Origin: Marsupella aquatica
Taxonomy: Eukaryota; Marchantiophyta
Length of the DNA: 64,000 nt
NCBI GenBank assembly: GCA_973895155.1
Contig: OZ316898.1
Location: 13,144,001 to 13,208,000, forward strand
Direction: 5' to 3'
Shown: positions 11,596 to 24,487 of the stretch, in pieces
Layout: each line of letters begins with the position of its first letter
Numbering within the stretch: the first letter of the stretch is position 1
Notes under the pieces: generated by a model
Database searches by the model: none
Seen by the model: the letters and a program-made list of their open reading frames with translations, nothing else
Told to the model about the DNA's origin: nothing
Program-made: the position numbers and the translations under genes

Positions 11596-12737
11596 CGGCG
11601 CTTTAGAGCAGAATGGCTGGAGGGAGACGACCAGCTTAGCTAAAGGAACAGAAAGGATCGAGTCACGTGCATTGCCTGTCTACTACAACCAAGCAGCCCA
11701 CTTTAACATAAGGGAGCCTGGTCATCCTACTTGACTACGTAAGCGAGCTTTACGTGCCAGTTTTCAACACCCTTGTGTAGGTTTCATGAAAGGTTCTCAC
11801 CATGATCCAAGCCGAGTTAGTGTAGGCTAATTAAAGTTTGACACCGTGGCTACATTTGTGTGATCCACAGATTCCGACCAGTTATCGTACTTTTGAAATT
11901 TTGTGAAACCTTTTTTTTCCCTGGAAAAGCCAATTGAAATTTACTGAAACTTGCACTCTGACTAGTTATCAATTCGATCCCATATCTCGAGTGGTGGTCC
12001 AAATCCGTGAAGTGTTTGAATTCGTTTTACTAGTAACAGCGTGATCTGCGCATCCTGACTACATTAAAACTGTTAGAACTTCAATCCATGATCATCAACC
12101 TGTCCAAGGATTCTCTTCAGCACACCATTGCTTCCCACGCACAGCATTCATTCAGCCACTGACGGTCAGGACTCACGCCAGTAAGTACGCCTCCGTTATT
12201 TTAGCGTCGTGTATGAAACTTGTTGAGGGGAGATCGGAAAGTACTGGCTGCGTATATGTATTTTCAGCACTCAGGTTCAATCTGACTTATCTCATGCATT
12301 TAGTTTCTCAGTGGACATCACTGAGTGTCTTTCCCTATCAACCAATTTCAGTGATCATTAAGAAACTTTAGCCAGAATTTGTGTAATTTATTGAAGTCGT
12401 AATCATTCTCTGTCTATTGCTTACCTAGGCACAAATAATCTAGAAAATCCATAGAAACTCTACCCAGTTATGCACTGATTTTTTTCGCCAATCTAATGTA
12501 GGATCTTCTGATCTTCTGATCTTCCACCAGTTTCTGCTCTAGTGAAACTCTACCCATTTATTTGATGAGCGTGAAAAAACGGTGATGCTAAATGTCAAAG
12601 GTCTACTTGTGTGAGCCATTCTGGCTGTCTGGAAATTTAAACATATATGTAGGTGAGGAGAAACGACAGAACATTCATCATCTATGATGAAGTTAAATAA
12701 TCGGGTACAGATATATCGTCACTGAAGTCGCCCTTCT

Positions 12738-15110
12738 TCAAATGTCAATCGTGATGAATTTGAATTTGATCAAGGTCTCATCTGGGTCTTCCTTTCGATA
12801 CATAGGCACGAGAGTGATGACGACCTTTGAAGGGCCTGCTGGAGCTTCAATATCATCAAGTGTTCTTGAAATACTTTGCTTCCAGTCCAAATCCGGTTTC
12901 CCTTCGGTAGCAGATCGGCTCTGAACCAAGTTGGTGAATCTCCCAGAGAATTCTGCGCATTTGGTTCGCACTGAATACTCGGCCGGGTTCAGCCAATCCA
13001 CAAACACGTCAAACCCTGTGTTCCAAGATCTGTCGAGTTTGATTCCGTCAATGGTGAGGAACTCTTCAAGGTCGTGTGGATTCTCTGGTCTGTCCACCAC
13101 CATAGTGAATGTCTTACCGCCGTTCAGGTGGTAGTATCCTCTCGAGTCTTTGCTTGGCACTGGAAAGCTTTCGGCTTGGGCAATAAGTTCGTTGTAGCTA
13201 AGCTTATTACACTTGGTAGTGTTGAAGAAGACCCATGGTGCATCATTAGCGCCTTGATAAACATATCCCAACTTTTTCGAGTCTAACGAGTCTCCTACCG
13301 TCACTCTTCTCAGATCCTTGTTTTCATCGTAGAACAGAAACTCAGCATTTAGAAAGTCAGGGTCCGAGTAGTCCTCATGAGTCTGACCTAGTACTGGCCC
13401 GATATCTTTCCATACCTGTTTTAGCCAACCACGGAAATATATCAGTTTTCACGAGCTGAACAATCAACTTAATTCTGCAAAATTTACCTGTCCTTCACCA
13501 TAGAAATTAATCACATCGATCTGGTATTCGATAATCAATTATCTTGAGCTAATTAACTGACGTACCTGCCACATACGATCGATGTTGGAGTGATGAGCGA
13601 AGAAGGCTGGGTCACGGGCTGCGCGTGAAAGCTGGCCCATGTCGTTGCCTGGCGGGTCTGTTCCGATCCAGGAATGAACACCAGAGTGAGCACCAAGTTC
13701 TAGCGTTCCAGCACCTCCATTTGGGCCTCCAGTGCCTGTGAATTCAAAACCAATCAATAGTTAGCTGACATCGTTGGGATTGCAAGCGCTCAAGATATGA
13801 TTCGAATAAGCTCTTTAGGAAAGAGTCAAATTGTTTGTAATTCACGCTACCTAGGGATGGTAGAAAGTCTTGTTTTCTTTATGGCTGGCTTAAAGGAGCT
13901 TCTGTGAAGAGTTTTCTCAGTCTGATCGATCGGTATATATACACACCTGACGCGTTTGAAGAGTTTTCTCAGTCAGATGGAGCGGTTTATACACACCTGA
14001 CGGGTTTCCTGCGTGATAAGGCCGACCCATGAAAGTTTCTTTCGATGTTCCGCCGCTCACCAATGCCTGGTACAATATGTTTAGATTACTTTCAATGATG
14101 TCTTCTCCAGATGCGTTGAAGAGAATCTGTGTTATTGCAGGTGTGACAGGGGTGTAACTGATATCGGGGAAGTGCAGACGGCCATATCCCTTCGCATTCG
14201 CAGATCGATTGACATCGTATGCGGCGGAGGAAGTGTCGGCGTACAAGGCTGGGAAGTCACCCCCCTGTTTCAGGCAAGCCCGATGTTTGGAAGAGCCATC
14301 TCCTACACTGTAGGGAGCATCCCAGTTCCAGTAATTGAGGCTGAAGTCGGGGTCTCCCAGGAGCGACTGCAGGATCCTCTCGTGGAAGTACAAGTACCAC
14401 CTGCATATATTCATTGGTTGCAACACTTATCAGCTTCTCAGTGATCGAGATCGAATTCAAACTTCCTTGAGAATCGTAATTAACTCTGTAAGGAAAAATC
14501 ATTGTAGCGACTACGTACCGGCAAACATGTGTGAAAGTGTCTAATTTATCCTTCAATTGAGACATTACTCTTTGTGGCTCCTGAATGTTTCAAGGACTAG
14601 ACTGGTCTGGAATCGATGACATTGGTGGAGTGGTGCAGGTAATGATTTGACGTACCTGTGCCATGGAAAGAATAGCCAGCTCCAGTGGATGTCAATTCCC
14701 TGAGGAGATCCACTGCTGTTAACGGTCAAGAATGCACCCCCGCAGTAAGAGCAGTGAAGCTGCCATTGCTGAGCGAAGGAACGTGGGTCATCTTCTGGCA
14801 GCGCCCGCATCAACGTATACGCCTTGTTGACCTTAGCAGCGTAAGCTGCATCCGTGCATTGCGCAGCTTTTCTAACTCTGATTTTTTCCGTCAATAGAGG
14901 AGGCGGCCCGTTGACGATCGGTCTAGTTGGCATGAGGGGACAGCACTGGATGGATTCTGAGGAATTGCCGTGCTGTGGATCAAGCAAGTAGGTTGAATTC
15001 CGGCAGTGATCGAAGGTTACCTTAAGTGGGTCGCCGTGCACAACTGCCGGGGACATGAAAGCTAAGGAGATCGTACACCACACCAATATACACAACAAGG
15101 GGACCTCCAT
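12738..15110 (-). CDS. Polyphenol oxidase (tyrosinase/catechol oxidase), four exons, copy 1
   Basis: Exons on the minus strand: 15,110-14,656, 14,400-13,997, 13,735-13,566 and 13,415-12,738, joined by GT..AG introns of 255, 261 and 150 bp; 1707 coding bases, 568 residues. The N-terminus (MEVPLLCILVWCTISLAF) is a secretory signal peptide, so the enzyme should enter the secretory pathway rather than the plastid. CuA ligands are the His of QLHCSYC, IDIHWSW and FPWHR; the Cys of HCSYC is the likely thioether partner. CuB ligands are in GAHSGVHSWIG and AHHSNIDRMW. Exon 4 carries the plant PPO1_DWL (FLFYDENKDLRR..KLGYVYQ) and PPO1_KFDV (GFDVFVDW..VVITLVPMYR) domains. It oxidises phenols to quinones with O2. 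No stop or frameshift was found. A second, equally long copy lies at 28,118-30,439. Confidence 0.93.
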
Positions 15111-15830
15111 TGCCCAGCTCCGCCCCTGGGCGAAGGTTTACTGGAGGTTGTGCTCCTCTCGATAGGCTCCTAAGTAACTCACAGCTGCTACGTCGAGCCG
15201 GATGAATCTGCAGTGAAAAACTCGTTGAGCTGAAAGGGATGCTTTCTGGGGAAAGGAATTGCTCAAAGCACCAATATGTGACTGTTGCTCAATGGAGGAA
15301 GCCTGACCTCAGCCTCTTCCCTTCAGATTCGGTTCGTAATCATGAACGAACTAATTTTTCACGGCTCGTTGTTGTGTCCTGAAAGGCAGACTAGAAAGAG
15401 ATACCACGCAGCCTGACGATTTTTGTTGTGATTGATCGATCACACAAATCGTTCGATCAGAAGCCACATTACTCAAGAACTGCCAAACAGGACTCCCAAG
15501 AATCAATTCAGTGAGTACTGTATGTATCAATCTATCTCCGCTAATTAAGAATTAAACACGCTGAAATATCATAACCAAGGTACACCAGTCGTCTGCATGC
15601 ATCCAGTGTAGTGAGCAGCTCAAGAATGAAAGCTGCATTATCACGATTGTGTAGGTGATCAAAGCAGAAAGATATGGTTCTCAGCAGAGGTCTGAGCCTT
15701 TAATAGTGGGATGGTTTCTACAAGGTCCTGGTATGGGATCCAGTGGATTCGGGCCAGGGAAAGGTCCGTTTGACAAGGCGTGCAGTCAAAACAGAAAAGA
15801 CACGGTCCGTCAAATTTTGAGATAACCCAT

Positions 15831-18280
15831 GGTCCTTCACGAGCTTATTGGGACTCTGGATGTCTTCTAACATTAGCCAGGGAGCTATGTATCTCCTTCC
15901 TACAGCTTTCACCGACGAAGATGGACACGTTTGACACATTTCACACATTTGAGTCTCTAGTTGCGTTACAATCTGCATTGTATAGTATAGTATAGGACAT
16001 AATTACAAAACGGAAAAAAAGAAAAACAGAGCTACCATAGGCAAAGGGGAAAACCCAGGAAGAGCGAAAAACCCAGAGAGTACTCAACCAATAGAAAAGA
16101 TCAAAAACCCTACTGAATAAAATTGGGCCCTACTGAAAGATGTCTGTTTTAGGATCGCTTTAGAAATGGTTACTAGAATACTTAATATTGAGATATAGGT
16201 TTCAGCAGTATTTCAAATAAGACAAGATTGCAAGAAGGGGTCCCGCCATAGAGTCCCGCGTACAGGATGGACCAGATTGACATTAATCAAGATATACAGG
16301 AAGTCGTTCAAATAAGCTAGACAAAATGATTCTGATGTTACCTAGTTTGGGGTGCTCAGGTTAAATTTTGTTTTATTGAAATTTTTGTTATGTATTTTTG
16401 TTTCAATTGGCCTTAGATAAGGTGTCAATATTTATTTTTCAGTCTTGCCCATTTATTGTTAGAATATCTTATTTTTATCCTCATATTCAAAATAAATTTC
16501 ATAAATACGGGCATACAAAGGCATCACTAAACCTAAAGTAAGCTATCTCTTACCAAGAGTGTGCAAAATTCTCATTCTGGATAGGTTGGGCAACTTGAAC
16601 TTACGGCAGAAATTTGATAAGAGCACTGTATGGGTGGATTTTAAGGTGCCAAAAAAGTCAAATTTTGACTACCGTAGGGGCTAAGATTGGCTCACACAGG
16701 TTTTTTTCTCATTTTGTAAAAGGGTGACAGACTTTTTGGGAGGTATAGGCTGTTATAGTGTAAGTTAGGTGGAGACCTTGCCTTCTATGCATGAGTTCCT
16801 TACGGAACAAAATTCATTGATTCAAGTTCATGCCGATTCTCAATTTCCTGGGACCTCGAGGGACGATTAGAGAAAAAGTCTAATGCAGGCTGAGGACGAC
16901 TTTCTCAGCTCGAATCCATCTACTGCCTCTTAATGCAGGCCGGCAAGAGACCGACTCTCTCAGCTACAATCCATCTACTGCCTCTGACTATGTACCCTGG
17001 CTAGTGTTTTCATACTACCTCCGATTCGCCAAGTATCAGACTACTGGGATATAATGTTGTTTTAAGTACGCAAGCTAGTGTCGATCATTCCGACCGTACA
17101 AATCTAAAAGGAACACCATCCCTTTAGAATGTTGAAACTTGAAAGGTTTCATTTATTAGATCTGCGGTGTCGGCCTCGTCATTCGTCATTGTAGAGTATG
17201 TTTGTCTCGTTGACTCATCTCTTCATTGTTCCATAGATGGCCTCATTGGTCTATGAGACTTGGTGTTCAGGTGGCTACCCTTGGGTACCCGTCGCTGCGG
17301 TTAATTAATGGGTCCTGTCCTTCAACAGGCTCGGGGTAGGGAGGCTCTCACTCCTTGACATGGTCACGAGTTCGTCAAAGGATGATTTCACCAGTGAAAT
17401 TGTGTCATTATTGACCAACGTGTCGTTGGCCTTTGATTCGGTTCATGAATACCATTGCAAGCAGATTGCATGGGCTCTCTGCACACGAGTTTGTCAAAGG
17501 ATGATTTCACCGGTGAAATTGTGTCATTATTGTTGCAATTCTGACGAGACAATGTTCGAGGCCGAGGGATTGCCGCATATGCATCGCGAAATATTGGCGA
17601 TCGTCTGACTGAGGTGGACATTTGAAGGTCCTGAATTTTTCGTTAGCTTCCAAAAGGTCTTAGCTAATTTAGCCCACATCGACCAATTCAATTGCAGTGA
17701 CCACAGAAGTAAAGTACTCTCCATCGGTATCTGTCATCCTCTGTAAATCTGGTCATCTGAAACCAATGGAGTAGATATCCAATTTGGACAACTGATAGAC
17801 ACACAAGGATATTTGGTGAGCGGTTCAAGTCTTAGATGTTTATGAGCTGTTTTGGATGGCAGTTGTTGTGAGAGTGCCGTGAGTACGCGCCTCCTTTTTC
17901 GGAATTTAACTCTCACCATGCATGCCACCCTCAATTCTCAAGGGGTTTGGAGCACATCGGGTTGCATAATGGTCAACTTTGGGTAGCGAATTTGCAAGCA
18001 GAAATTTGTATTTCGTTTGTCTGAATCAATTCGTGTACAAGCGAGCTCTACAGTCACTCTTTCTTGACATCTCGTGGTGGATTGTGCTTTAGCTAGCACT
18101 ATTGACAAGTACTAGCCAGGACAAAAGTGACGTGGGTACTGCGGTCACGGAAGCGATGTGGCGGCATCCTTTTATTAGGGTGAATCTCAATATTTTCAAT
18201 GTATATTATTTATGGTACAAGTTTGAGTCACTGGCACATCTTTGAAAGCTGACCGGTAAATTTGGAAGAAATTAATTGGG
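15831..18280. other. Non-coding spacer with short repeats
   Basis: No gene seen. It holds a TATAG microsatellite near 15,980, an imperfect tandem pair at about 16,880-16,985 (TAATGCAGGC...CCATCTACTGCCTCT), and the direct repeat at 17,365-17,533 listed separately. Confidence 0.5.
17365..17533. repeat. Direct repeat of about 49 bp, 120 bp apart
   Basis: Copies at about 17,365-17,413 and 17,485-17,533 share GTCAAAGGATGATTTCACC followed by GTGAAATTGTGTCATTATTG with two or three differences. No coding or known element is attached. Confidence 0.7.
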
Positions 18281-18520
18281 CCATTTGCATATAGGGGAAC
18301 AGCCGTAGATATGAACATAATCCCTAAAGACAATTGAAAAGACCATTTGGATATTGGGGAACAGCCTTAGATCTGAACATAATCCCTAATGACAATTGAA
18401 AACTTCAAGTAGCAAGCAGAGCATAAATCACAAATTGCAAGTAGGAAGCGGAGCATCTCATGACATAATCCCCAATGACAATTGAAAACTTCAAGTAGTA
18501 AGCTGACTGGATCAATCTCA
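18281..18520. repeat. Degenerate tandem repeat upstream of the LINE
   Basis: Three spaced copies of a unit containing ATAATCCC(T/C)AA followed by GACAATTGAAAA, two of them also with CTTCAAGTAG, lie at about 18,320, 18,380 and 18,465. Origin unknown. Confidence 0.5.
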
Positions 18521-18665
18521 CCAAAAATCATTGATGGCAATTCCAAGCTGATCCGCCAAGCTAGGGATGAAGCTTAGTAATGCATGAACTTGCTTTATGT
18601 TGAGCCCGTTCTTAAAACTTTGAAACAGTCTTAATGGAGGCTTAATGGAGGCTTAATACCGTCTT

Positions 18666-19389
18666 CACTTTAGCATGCATGATCTGTTACGTCTCCAGTT
18701 TCACGATTCTGAGCTCGGGGAGAAATTTCACTTCGAGTTGGAAGGGCAATCGGCTGCGGTTTAAGCTCAGACTTTGCCAGAGCATTGGAAACAGCGAGAA
18801 TGTATCACTGGCAAAGTTAGAGCTGCAACCGACATCGTTTGGTATGCACTTTAGCATGCGCGATCTGCTACGTCTCCAGTTTCGCGATTCTGAGCTCGGG
18901 GCAAAATTTCACTTCGAGTTGGAAGGGCAATCGGCTGCGGTTTGAGCTCAGATTTTTCCAGAGCATTGGAAACAGCAAGAATGTATCACTGGCAAAGTTA
19001 GAGCTACAACCGACTTCGTTTGATATGCACTTTAGCATGCACGATTTGTTACGTCTCCAGTTTCGCAATTCTGAGCTTGGGGCAAAATTTCACTTCGAGT
19101 TGGAAGGGAAATTGGCTGCGGTTTAAGCTCAGACTTTGCCAGAGCATTGGAAACAGCGAGAATGTATCACTGGCAAAGTTAGAGCTGCAACCGACATCGT
19201 TTGGTATGCACTTTAGCATGCACGATCTGCTACGTGTCCAGTTTTGGGATTCTGAGCTTGGGGCAAAATTTCACTTCGAGTTGGAAGGGCAATCGGCTGC
19301 GGTTTGAGCTCAGATTTTGGCAGAGTGTTGCAAACAGCGAGAGTGTATCACTGGCAAAGGTAGAGCTGCAACTGACATCCTCTACTGCT
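18666..19389 (+). repeat. Four tandem 181-bp monomers at LINE 5' end
   Basis: Units start at 18,666, 18,847, 19,028 and 19,209 (marker CACTTTAGCATGC), exactly 181 bp apart each time, and differ by point changes only; the last unit runs into the ORF1 leader about 55 bp before the ATG. Such monomers upstream of ORF1 resemble the promoter monomers of rodent L1. Promoter function is inference. Confidence 0.85.
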
Positions 19390-19444
19390 CCCAATTTCTA
19401 TTTGTCGTCTAAGAGTACATTCTAACAACAGTTTCAGCTTTGTG

Positions 19445-20215
19445 ATGGCAACGGAGGAGATTGCCCATCTCAAGGCTTTGCTTGAGAAAATCTTAGTTGT
19501 GGCTGAAAACTCCGCAATTGAGATTACCACACTCAGCAAGGAGGTGACGGAGCTAAAGAATGAGAATGTCAAGCAAAAGAGGTTGATTAGTGATCTTCGA
19601 TCTCAAACTCAGGAGAATGGTAAGAAACTCTCATTGCTTGCATCGTGTTTTGGAGACATGGAGAAGAGTATGTGCCCAGAGAAATCAGTGATACATGAGG
19701 CTGTAGGGGAGATTGAGGAGAAGCTCAAAACCTTTGCACAGGCTGCAAAACAATCACATATGGAATTTGTCCAAGCCAAGGAGGAGGAGAGGAGAGCACT
19801 AGAGGAAGAACACAAGAACCAGCATGCAAGAGTCAGCAATTGCAAAATATCAGGCCTTGTTGAGGAGGAGAAGGAAGACACCAAGAAGGTAGCAATTTCA
19901 TTCTTCCAATCTCAGATGAAAGTGCATGACCCTATCATTTTGCAAGCATATAGGATTGGGCAAAAGAAGGGGGACCTTCCACGTCCAATCTTGGTGAAGT
20001 TTGCAGCTGAATCCGAGAAAGCTAGAGTGATGGCTAACAGGAGCATGCTTAAAGGGCTAAGGATTTGGTTGGATGATGATCTGACTCCCACACAAGTCCA
20101 AGCAAGGAAAATTGAGCTTGAGAAGGTGAAGGTAGCCAAAGACCAAGGATTGGTAGCCTACTTGCGCAATGGACAAGCTGTTGTTACCAATAAGAAGAGA
20201 GTTGTTTCTAAATGA
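19445..20215 (+). CDS. LINE ORF1 protein (coiled coil plus RRM-like RNA-binding part)
   Basis: 256 residues. Residues 1-130 form long heptad-rich helices (IAHLKALLEKILVV, TELKNENVKQ). The second half has the L1 ORF1 pattern: a KISGLVEEEKEDTKK strand-turn, QAYRIGQKKGDLPRPILVKF, and IWLDDDLTPTQVQARK near the end. ORF1 proteins coat the LINE RNA and act as nucleic acid chaperones. The frame is intact. Start chosen at ATG 19,445, the first in frame after the monomers. Confidence 0.82.
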   Translation: MATEEIAHLKALLEKILVVAENSAIEITTLSKEVTELKNENVKQKRLISDLRSQTQENGKKLSLLASCFGDMEKSMCPEKSVIHEAVGEIEEKLKTFAQAAKQSHMEFVQAKEEERRALEEEHKNQHARVSNCKISGLVEEEKEDTKKVAISFFQSQMKVHDPIILQAYRIGQKKGDLPRPILVKFAAESEKARVMANRSMLKGLRIWLDDDLTPTQVQARKIELEKVKVAKDQGLVAYLRNGQAVVTNKKRVVSK

Positions 20216-20236
20216 TGGATTGGGACCTTGAGAGTC

Positions 20237-23200
20237 ATGGCATGGAATGTTTCAGGACTTTCCATAGAAACAGCAATTGGAGGGGAACCTTTGTTTGAGA
20301 ATTTTGACATCTTGCTTTTCACGGAGACTTGGGAATATGAGGGAAATGCTCTACCTAGCATTAAAGGCTTTACTTGCATACAATCCATCTTCAATGAGAA
20401 GAAGACCACACGGGGAAGAGGGTTTGGAGGCATTGCTGTCTACACCAAGAATCAACTTCAACACATCACCTCTATTGAACATGAAGATCCCAGCAAGCAG
20501 TTCAGGGTGGTGAGACTTCATACCAGAGGTACTCCATCATTTCTGATTGTCACCTACTTTGCTCCCCTTAATATGAATGTCTATAAGATGGGAATTGCTG
20601 ATGCACATTATCCATTTCATAGGTTAATCCAAGTCATTCATGATATATCACCACTAGGGGAGACATGGATAGTGGGGGACTTTAATGCCAGGGTATCTAA
20701 TGAACAATTTACTGAAAGTGAGGACTTAGGAACTTTACCTTGGTCATCATGTAGTGAAGAGATACCTTGGGTGAGAGAGGCTCTTGACACCAGAACAAAT
20801 GACATGACACGTCACTTTTTGCATTTGGGAGCTTCTTGTAATCTAAGAATATTGAATGGGCTTGAGAGATTTCCCCAATCATCTGGTTACACTTTTAGAT
20901 CTAAATAAGGATGTAGTACCATTGATTACCTTCTTGCCTCACCTACCTCTGCCACTAGAGTGGTTGACTTTCAAATACTTGATCAACAACCAGAGTCTTC
21001 ACACTTGCCTTTGTTGTTCCATCTTGACCTGACCACAATCCCAAACAAAGTGCATAGAAAGCCAGTACCCAAACCTCTGTTTCTAGACCCTGATAGAGAA
21101 GTCATCTTCAAAGCCAACTTTGACCATCTTCTCCATACCCTGGATGATCAGATTGAGCTCTCAGAAGTCATAGCACAAGCAGCAGCCTCTACTTTCTCCA
21201 CCAAACCCCCTAGAAAGCAAAACATGAAGGCTTGGTTTGACGAGGATTGTGCTAGAGCAAGGATGCAAGCAAGATCACATTCAGGGGAAAAGAGACTTTT
21301 GGCATTCACTATGTACAAGAACTTCATCAAACACAAGAAGAGGTGCTTCTTGAAGAGTCATCAACAATCACTATGTGAGGAGTTCATCAAACATCCAAAA
21401 CGTTTTTGGGAGAGAATGCAATCAGGCAAGACTACTCCCCCCTTGGATCACCAGGACCTGGTAACCTATGTCACATCCTTGTATTTCTTTCCAGATGCTA
21501 GTGGCATGCCTTTGCCCCTTGGGGACACCATTCAGTTTACAGAGAGGGAGGTGAAGGTGCATCTTTCCCACATGCAACATGGGAAAGCTAAAGATCTGTT
21601 GGGCCTGAACTTGGAGCTTCTTTTGTGGGGAGGACCCTCTCCCTGGGCCCTTAGTGTTACTAATACAGGGAGGACGTGCGAACAACGTAAGGGTATTTTT
21701 AATGTAATGCAAACTAATTTTTATAACAGTTTTTAAAGTAGGCAACATCACTCTATATACATTCATCATAATATTAGTAATAAGGCAAGAATCAAATACA
21801 TGTCACATAAATCTTATGCAAGGGTACCCAAAATGCCAAGTACACGCGTCACTATATGGTTGACACACATGTCATCACTTCATTTGCACATGTGTCCATA
21901 TAGTAAATCAGATATTTAATTATTATCGTCTTAAGGCAAGTTTGGTTTTGTTGGTCCCCTTATGGTGGAAAAAATGGGTTAAGGTAGACATGTTTACCCG
22001 CATGTTTAGGAGTTAAGTGGGGAGTTGAGTAAATTTTGGGCCAGGATCTTTGGGCCCAACTTGGTTGGGAACTGGGATTGATGGGGATCCATGGATCAAT
22101 CCCACATGGACGGACAAGATTACTTTTGAATTCCCTTGAATCAAACAGCCATGTATGAGGCCAGATGTGTTTGTGTATTGAGGGAGGGGTCTCGAGCGCT
22201 CAAACAATGTTTGTTATAGTTGGTTTAGACTTTGAAGTATTATTCATGGATTATACATATATAGTACTAATGAAACTAGAAGTTCAGAGGCACTTTTGCG
22301 AACACTAAGACAAAACCGCAGGTCTATGTGTAAACTATAGGAAGAACTATAATTTTCTCTCGTCCTAATTTTGTTTATCTATATAAAATATGTACCTTGA
22401 ACATCGAGCATAACATACAAGTCCCCTATGAAAGATAAAGTTTTAACTATTTTAGTATGATATTTGTAATTCTAAAAATTCAAGGGTGTTTTCAATTCCT
22501 TGAAAAACTCTATTATAATTTACAAAAGGATAAAATTTAATAGGAAAAGTTAATATTTTTACATTAACAAGGGGATTTTATTTGTGAACAAAAATATTAA
22601 GAAGGGGTACACGGGGGGTATCTGTTCTCAGGGGGGTTCACTTGATATAGTAAGAGTGAGGGCCCAGGGGACCCTCTTTACTAACAAACTTGGTGCATGA
22701 GCTGAATCAAGCAATGGCTTTAGGTTTACCTAAAGCTTGGATGACCAGAAGAGTGGTGCCTATCTTCAAGGCAGGCAACAAGGACGATGTGCACAACTAC
22801 AGAACCATCATGGTAGGCAATACTTTTGCTAAAGTTTTGGGAGGACTACTTGAAGCCAGATTAAGCTCTTGGTTGGAGAGTGAGATGAAAAGGGCACCTT
22901 CACAAGCAGGTTTTAGAAGAGAATTCAGCACTATGGATCACATTCTCTGCTTGAGGGTGTTGTGTGAAAAGGCCAAATCTCCACATAAACCATTATTTTG
23001 CTTGTTTGTGGACTTCTCCAAGGCCTTTGACAAAGTTTCCCGATCCAAGCTTTGGGATAGGATGGTGGAGTTGGAAGTGCCTGAAGAGCTCAGGTTGGCT
23101 GTTTCTAAATTGTACCAAGAAGTGCGCATCAAACTTTCAAAGGAAACCTCTGAAGAAATCTGGAGCACTCTTGGGGTGATCCAAGGTTGTCCTCTCTCAC

Positions 23201-24487
23201 CAACTCTCTTTGGCATCTTCATTGATCAGCTACACAACATTTTGGAGGAGCATGGTGGAGTTGGCACTCAATTGGGTAGGTTTGTCCTCCAACTTCTTAT
23301 ATTTGCAGATGATGTGGTCCTACTTGCTCATGCTCAAGAAGCTTTGCAAAGACATCTCAATGCCTTGGAGGAGTTTTGTCAAGCAACAGGGATGGTAGTC
23401 AACCTCAAGAAGACCAAGTGTTTGGGCATTGGCACACGACAAAATCCAGAGCTCTACTTCCAAGGGAATCTGGTGGAATTTGTGAGGACCTACAAATACC
23501 TTGGGGTGGAGTTCTCTCAAAACTTGAGTTGGGCCTCATGTGTAAAATCTAGGGCTGCCAATGGGTACAGAGCTTTTTATGCATTCATGAACAAATGCAA
23601 AAGAGCTGGTCTACACACTTGGAGGTTAAGGAAACATCTCTTTGGAGCTTTGGTGAAACCAGTCATTCTTTATGGAGCACCAATTTGGGGAGCAGGTGTG
23701 TCTAAATCTGGGTGGCAACAGATTGAGGGGCTGCAAAAGCTATTTCTTGAGATGGAGCTTGGGATCAAGTCACAAACCCCATATGCACTTACACTTGCAG
23801 AGGCAGGCTTGTTTCCTTTGGAGGTGGAGGCACTCTTCCACACACTCAAATACATCATGCGTGTAAGAGAGTTGGAGGAAAACAGATTATTTTCCTTTTC
23901 ATGCCTTGCGCTCATCTTCAGCTAAAGGGTGGTATGCAGATGTGTGTAGGTGGGCCCATGCTTGGGATTTTCCTGAACATGAATGGCCAACACACCCAAC
24001 CAAGCTAAGAGCAAAACTTGAGCAAAAGGCTTTGCACAAACTTTGGCATGAACCTAGCCCACGGCAGCAATACTACATGAGAGATGTGAACCCCATGAAG
24101 AAATATCGAGAACAAGAATACTTATCTAGCACTATCTCAGTACAACTTAGACAACTTATTGCTCAGTATAGACTAAGCTCACACCACCTTGAAGTAGAAC
24201 AAGGGAGATGGAAGGATATTGACAGGAAAAAGAGGGTTTGTCAACTATGTGATAGCTCTAGTATAGAGAATGAATATCATGTATTCATTGCTTGCAAGTT
24301 TTATGAGGGGGTTAGGATGGCATCTCAAATCTTGGTGAAAGATTTGTATGCATTGTTTGGTCTGCCCCCTCAGCAACTTGGAAGATATATCTTTGCGGTG
24401 GATAGGGAAAGGAGAATAGGTTTGGAAAATCTTTCAGGGCTCTCTAGGTCCATAGGGCTCTCTAGGTCCATAGTTTCTTTGAGGACA
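20237..24487 (+). pseudogene. LINE ORF2: endonuclease and reverse transcriptase, broken
   Basis: The first part is an exonuclease-endonuclease-phosphatase domain with AWNVSGL, LLFTETW, VTYFAP, VGDFNAR, DYLLAS and SSHLPL, the residues that bind metal and cut DNA. A TAA at about 20,906 breaks this frame. The reverse transcriptase starts before the inserted element (21,641-22,669) and goes on after it: NYRTIMVGN, LFVDFSKAFDKV, GVIQGCPLSPTLF and the catalytic FADDVVLL. Removing the insert and one 8-bp duplication restores the frame. Near 23,905 the frame shifts once more; the end has a CCHC knuckle (CQLCDSSS...HVFIAC). The product would nick target DNA and reverse transcribe in place; this copy cannot. 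Confidence 0.9.
21641..22669. mobile_element. Non-autonomous DNA transposon with 8-bp target duplication (hAT-like), long member
   Basis: The element is bounded by GACCCTCT at 21,633-21,640 and 22,670-22,677. Its ends are inverted: it starts CCCTGGGCCCTTAGTGTTAC and ends with the complement of CCCTGGGCCCTCACTCTTAC. The 1,029 bp interior is AT-rich with no open frame. Two 202-bp relatives with the same ends are at 37,008 and 40,354. The 8-bp duplication fits the hAT superfamily; the TIR sequence alone does not prove it. Confidence 0.9.

Larger units (their letters stand above)
11400..15830. repeat. Segmental duplication, copy 1 (polyphenol oxidase block)
   Basis: The gene at 12,738-15,110 and its flanks match 27,100-31,085 in the same order and orientation. 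Shared flank landmarks include CATGATCCAA with a following GGTTA/AGTTAGTGTA.. run at about 11,800 and 27,364 downstream of the gene, and CATCCAGTGTAGTGAGC at about 15,600 and 30,867 upstream. Flanks have diverged by substitutions and indels while exons are nearly co-linear, which fits an old tandem duplication later spread apart by insertions. Block ends are approximate. Confidence 0.75.

Noticed and set aside
18679-19425. Four similar frames of 74-95 residues
   Set aside because: They are translations of the 181-bp LINE monomers, each broken at the unit border; no conserved protein is implied.
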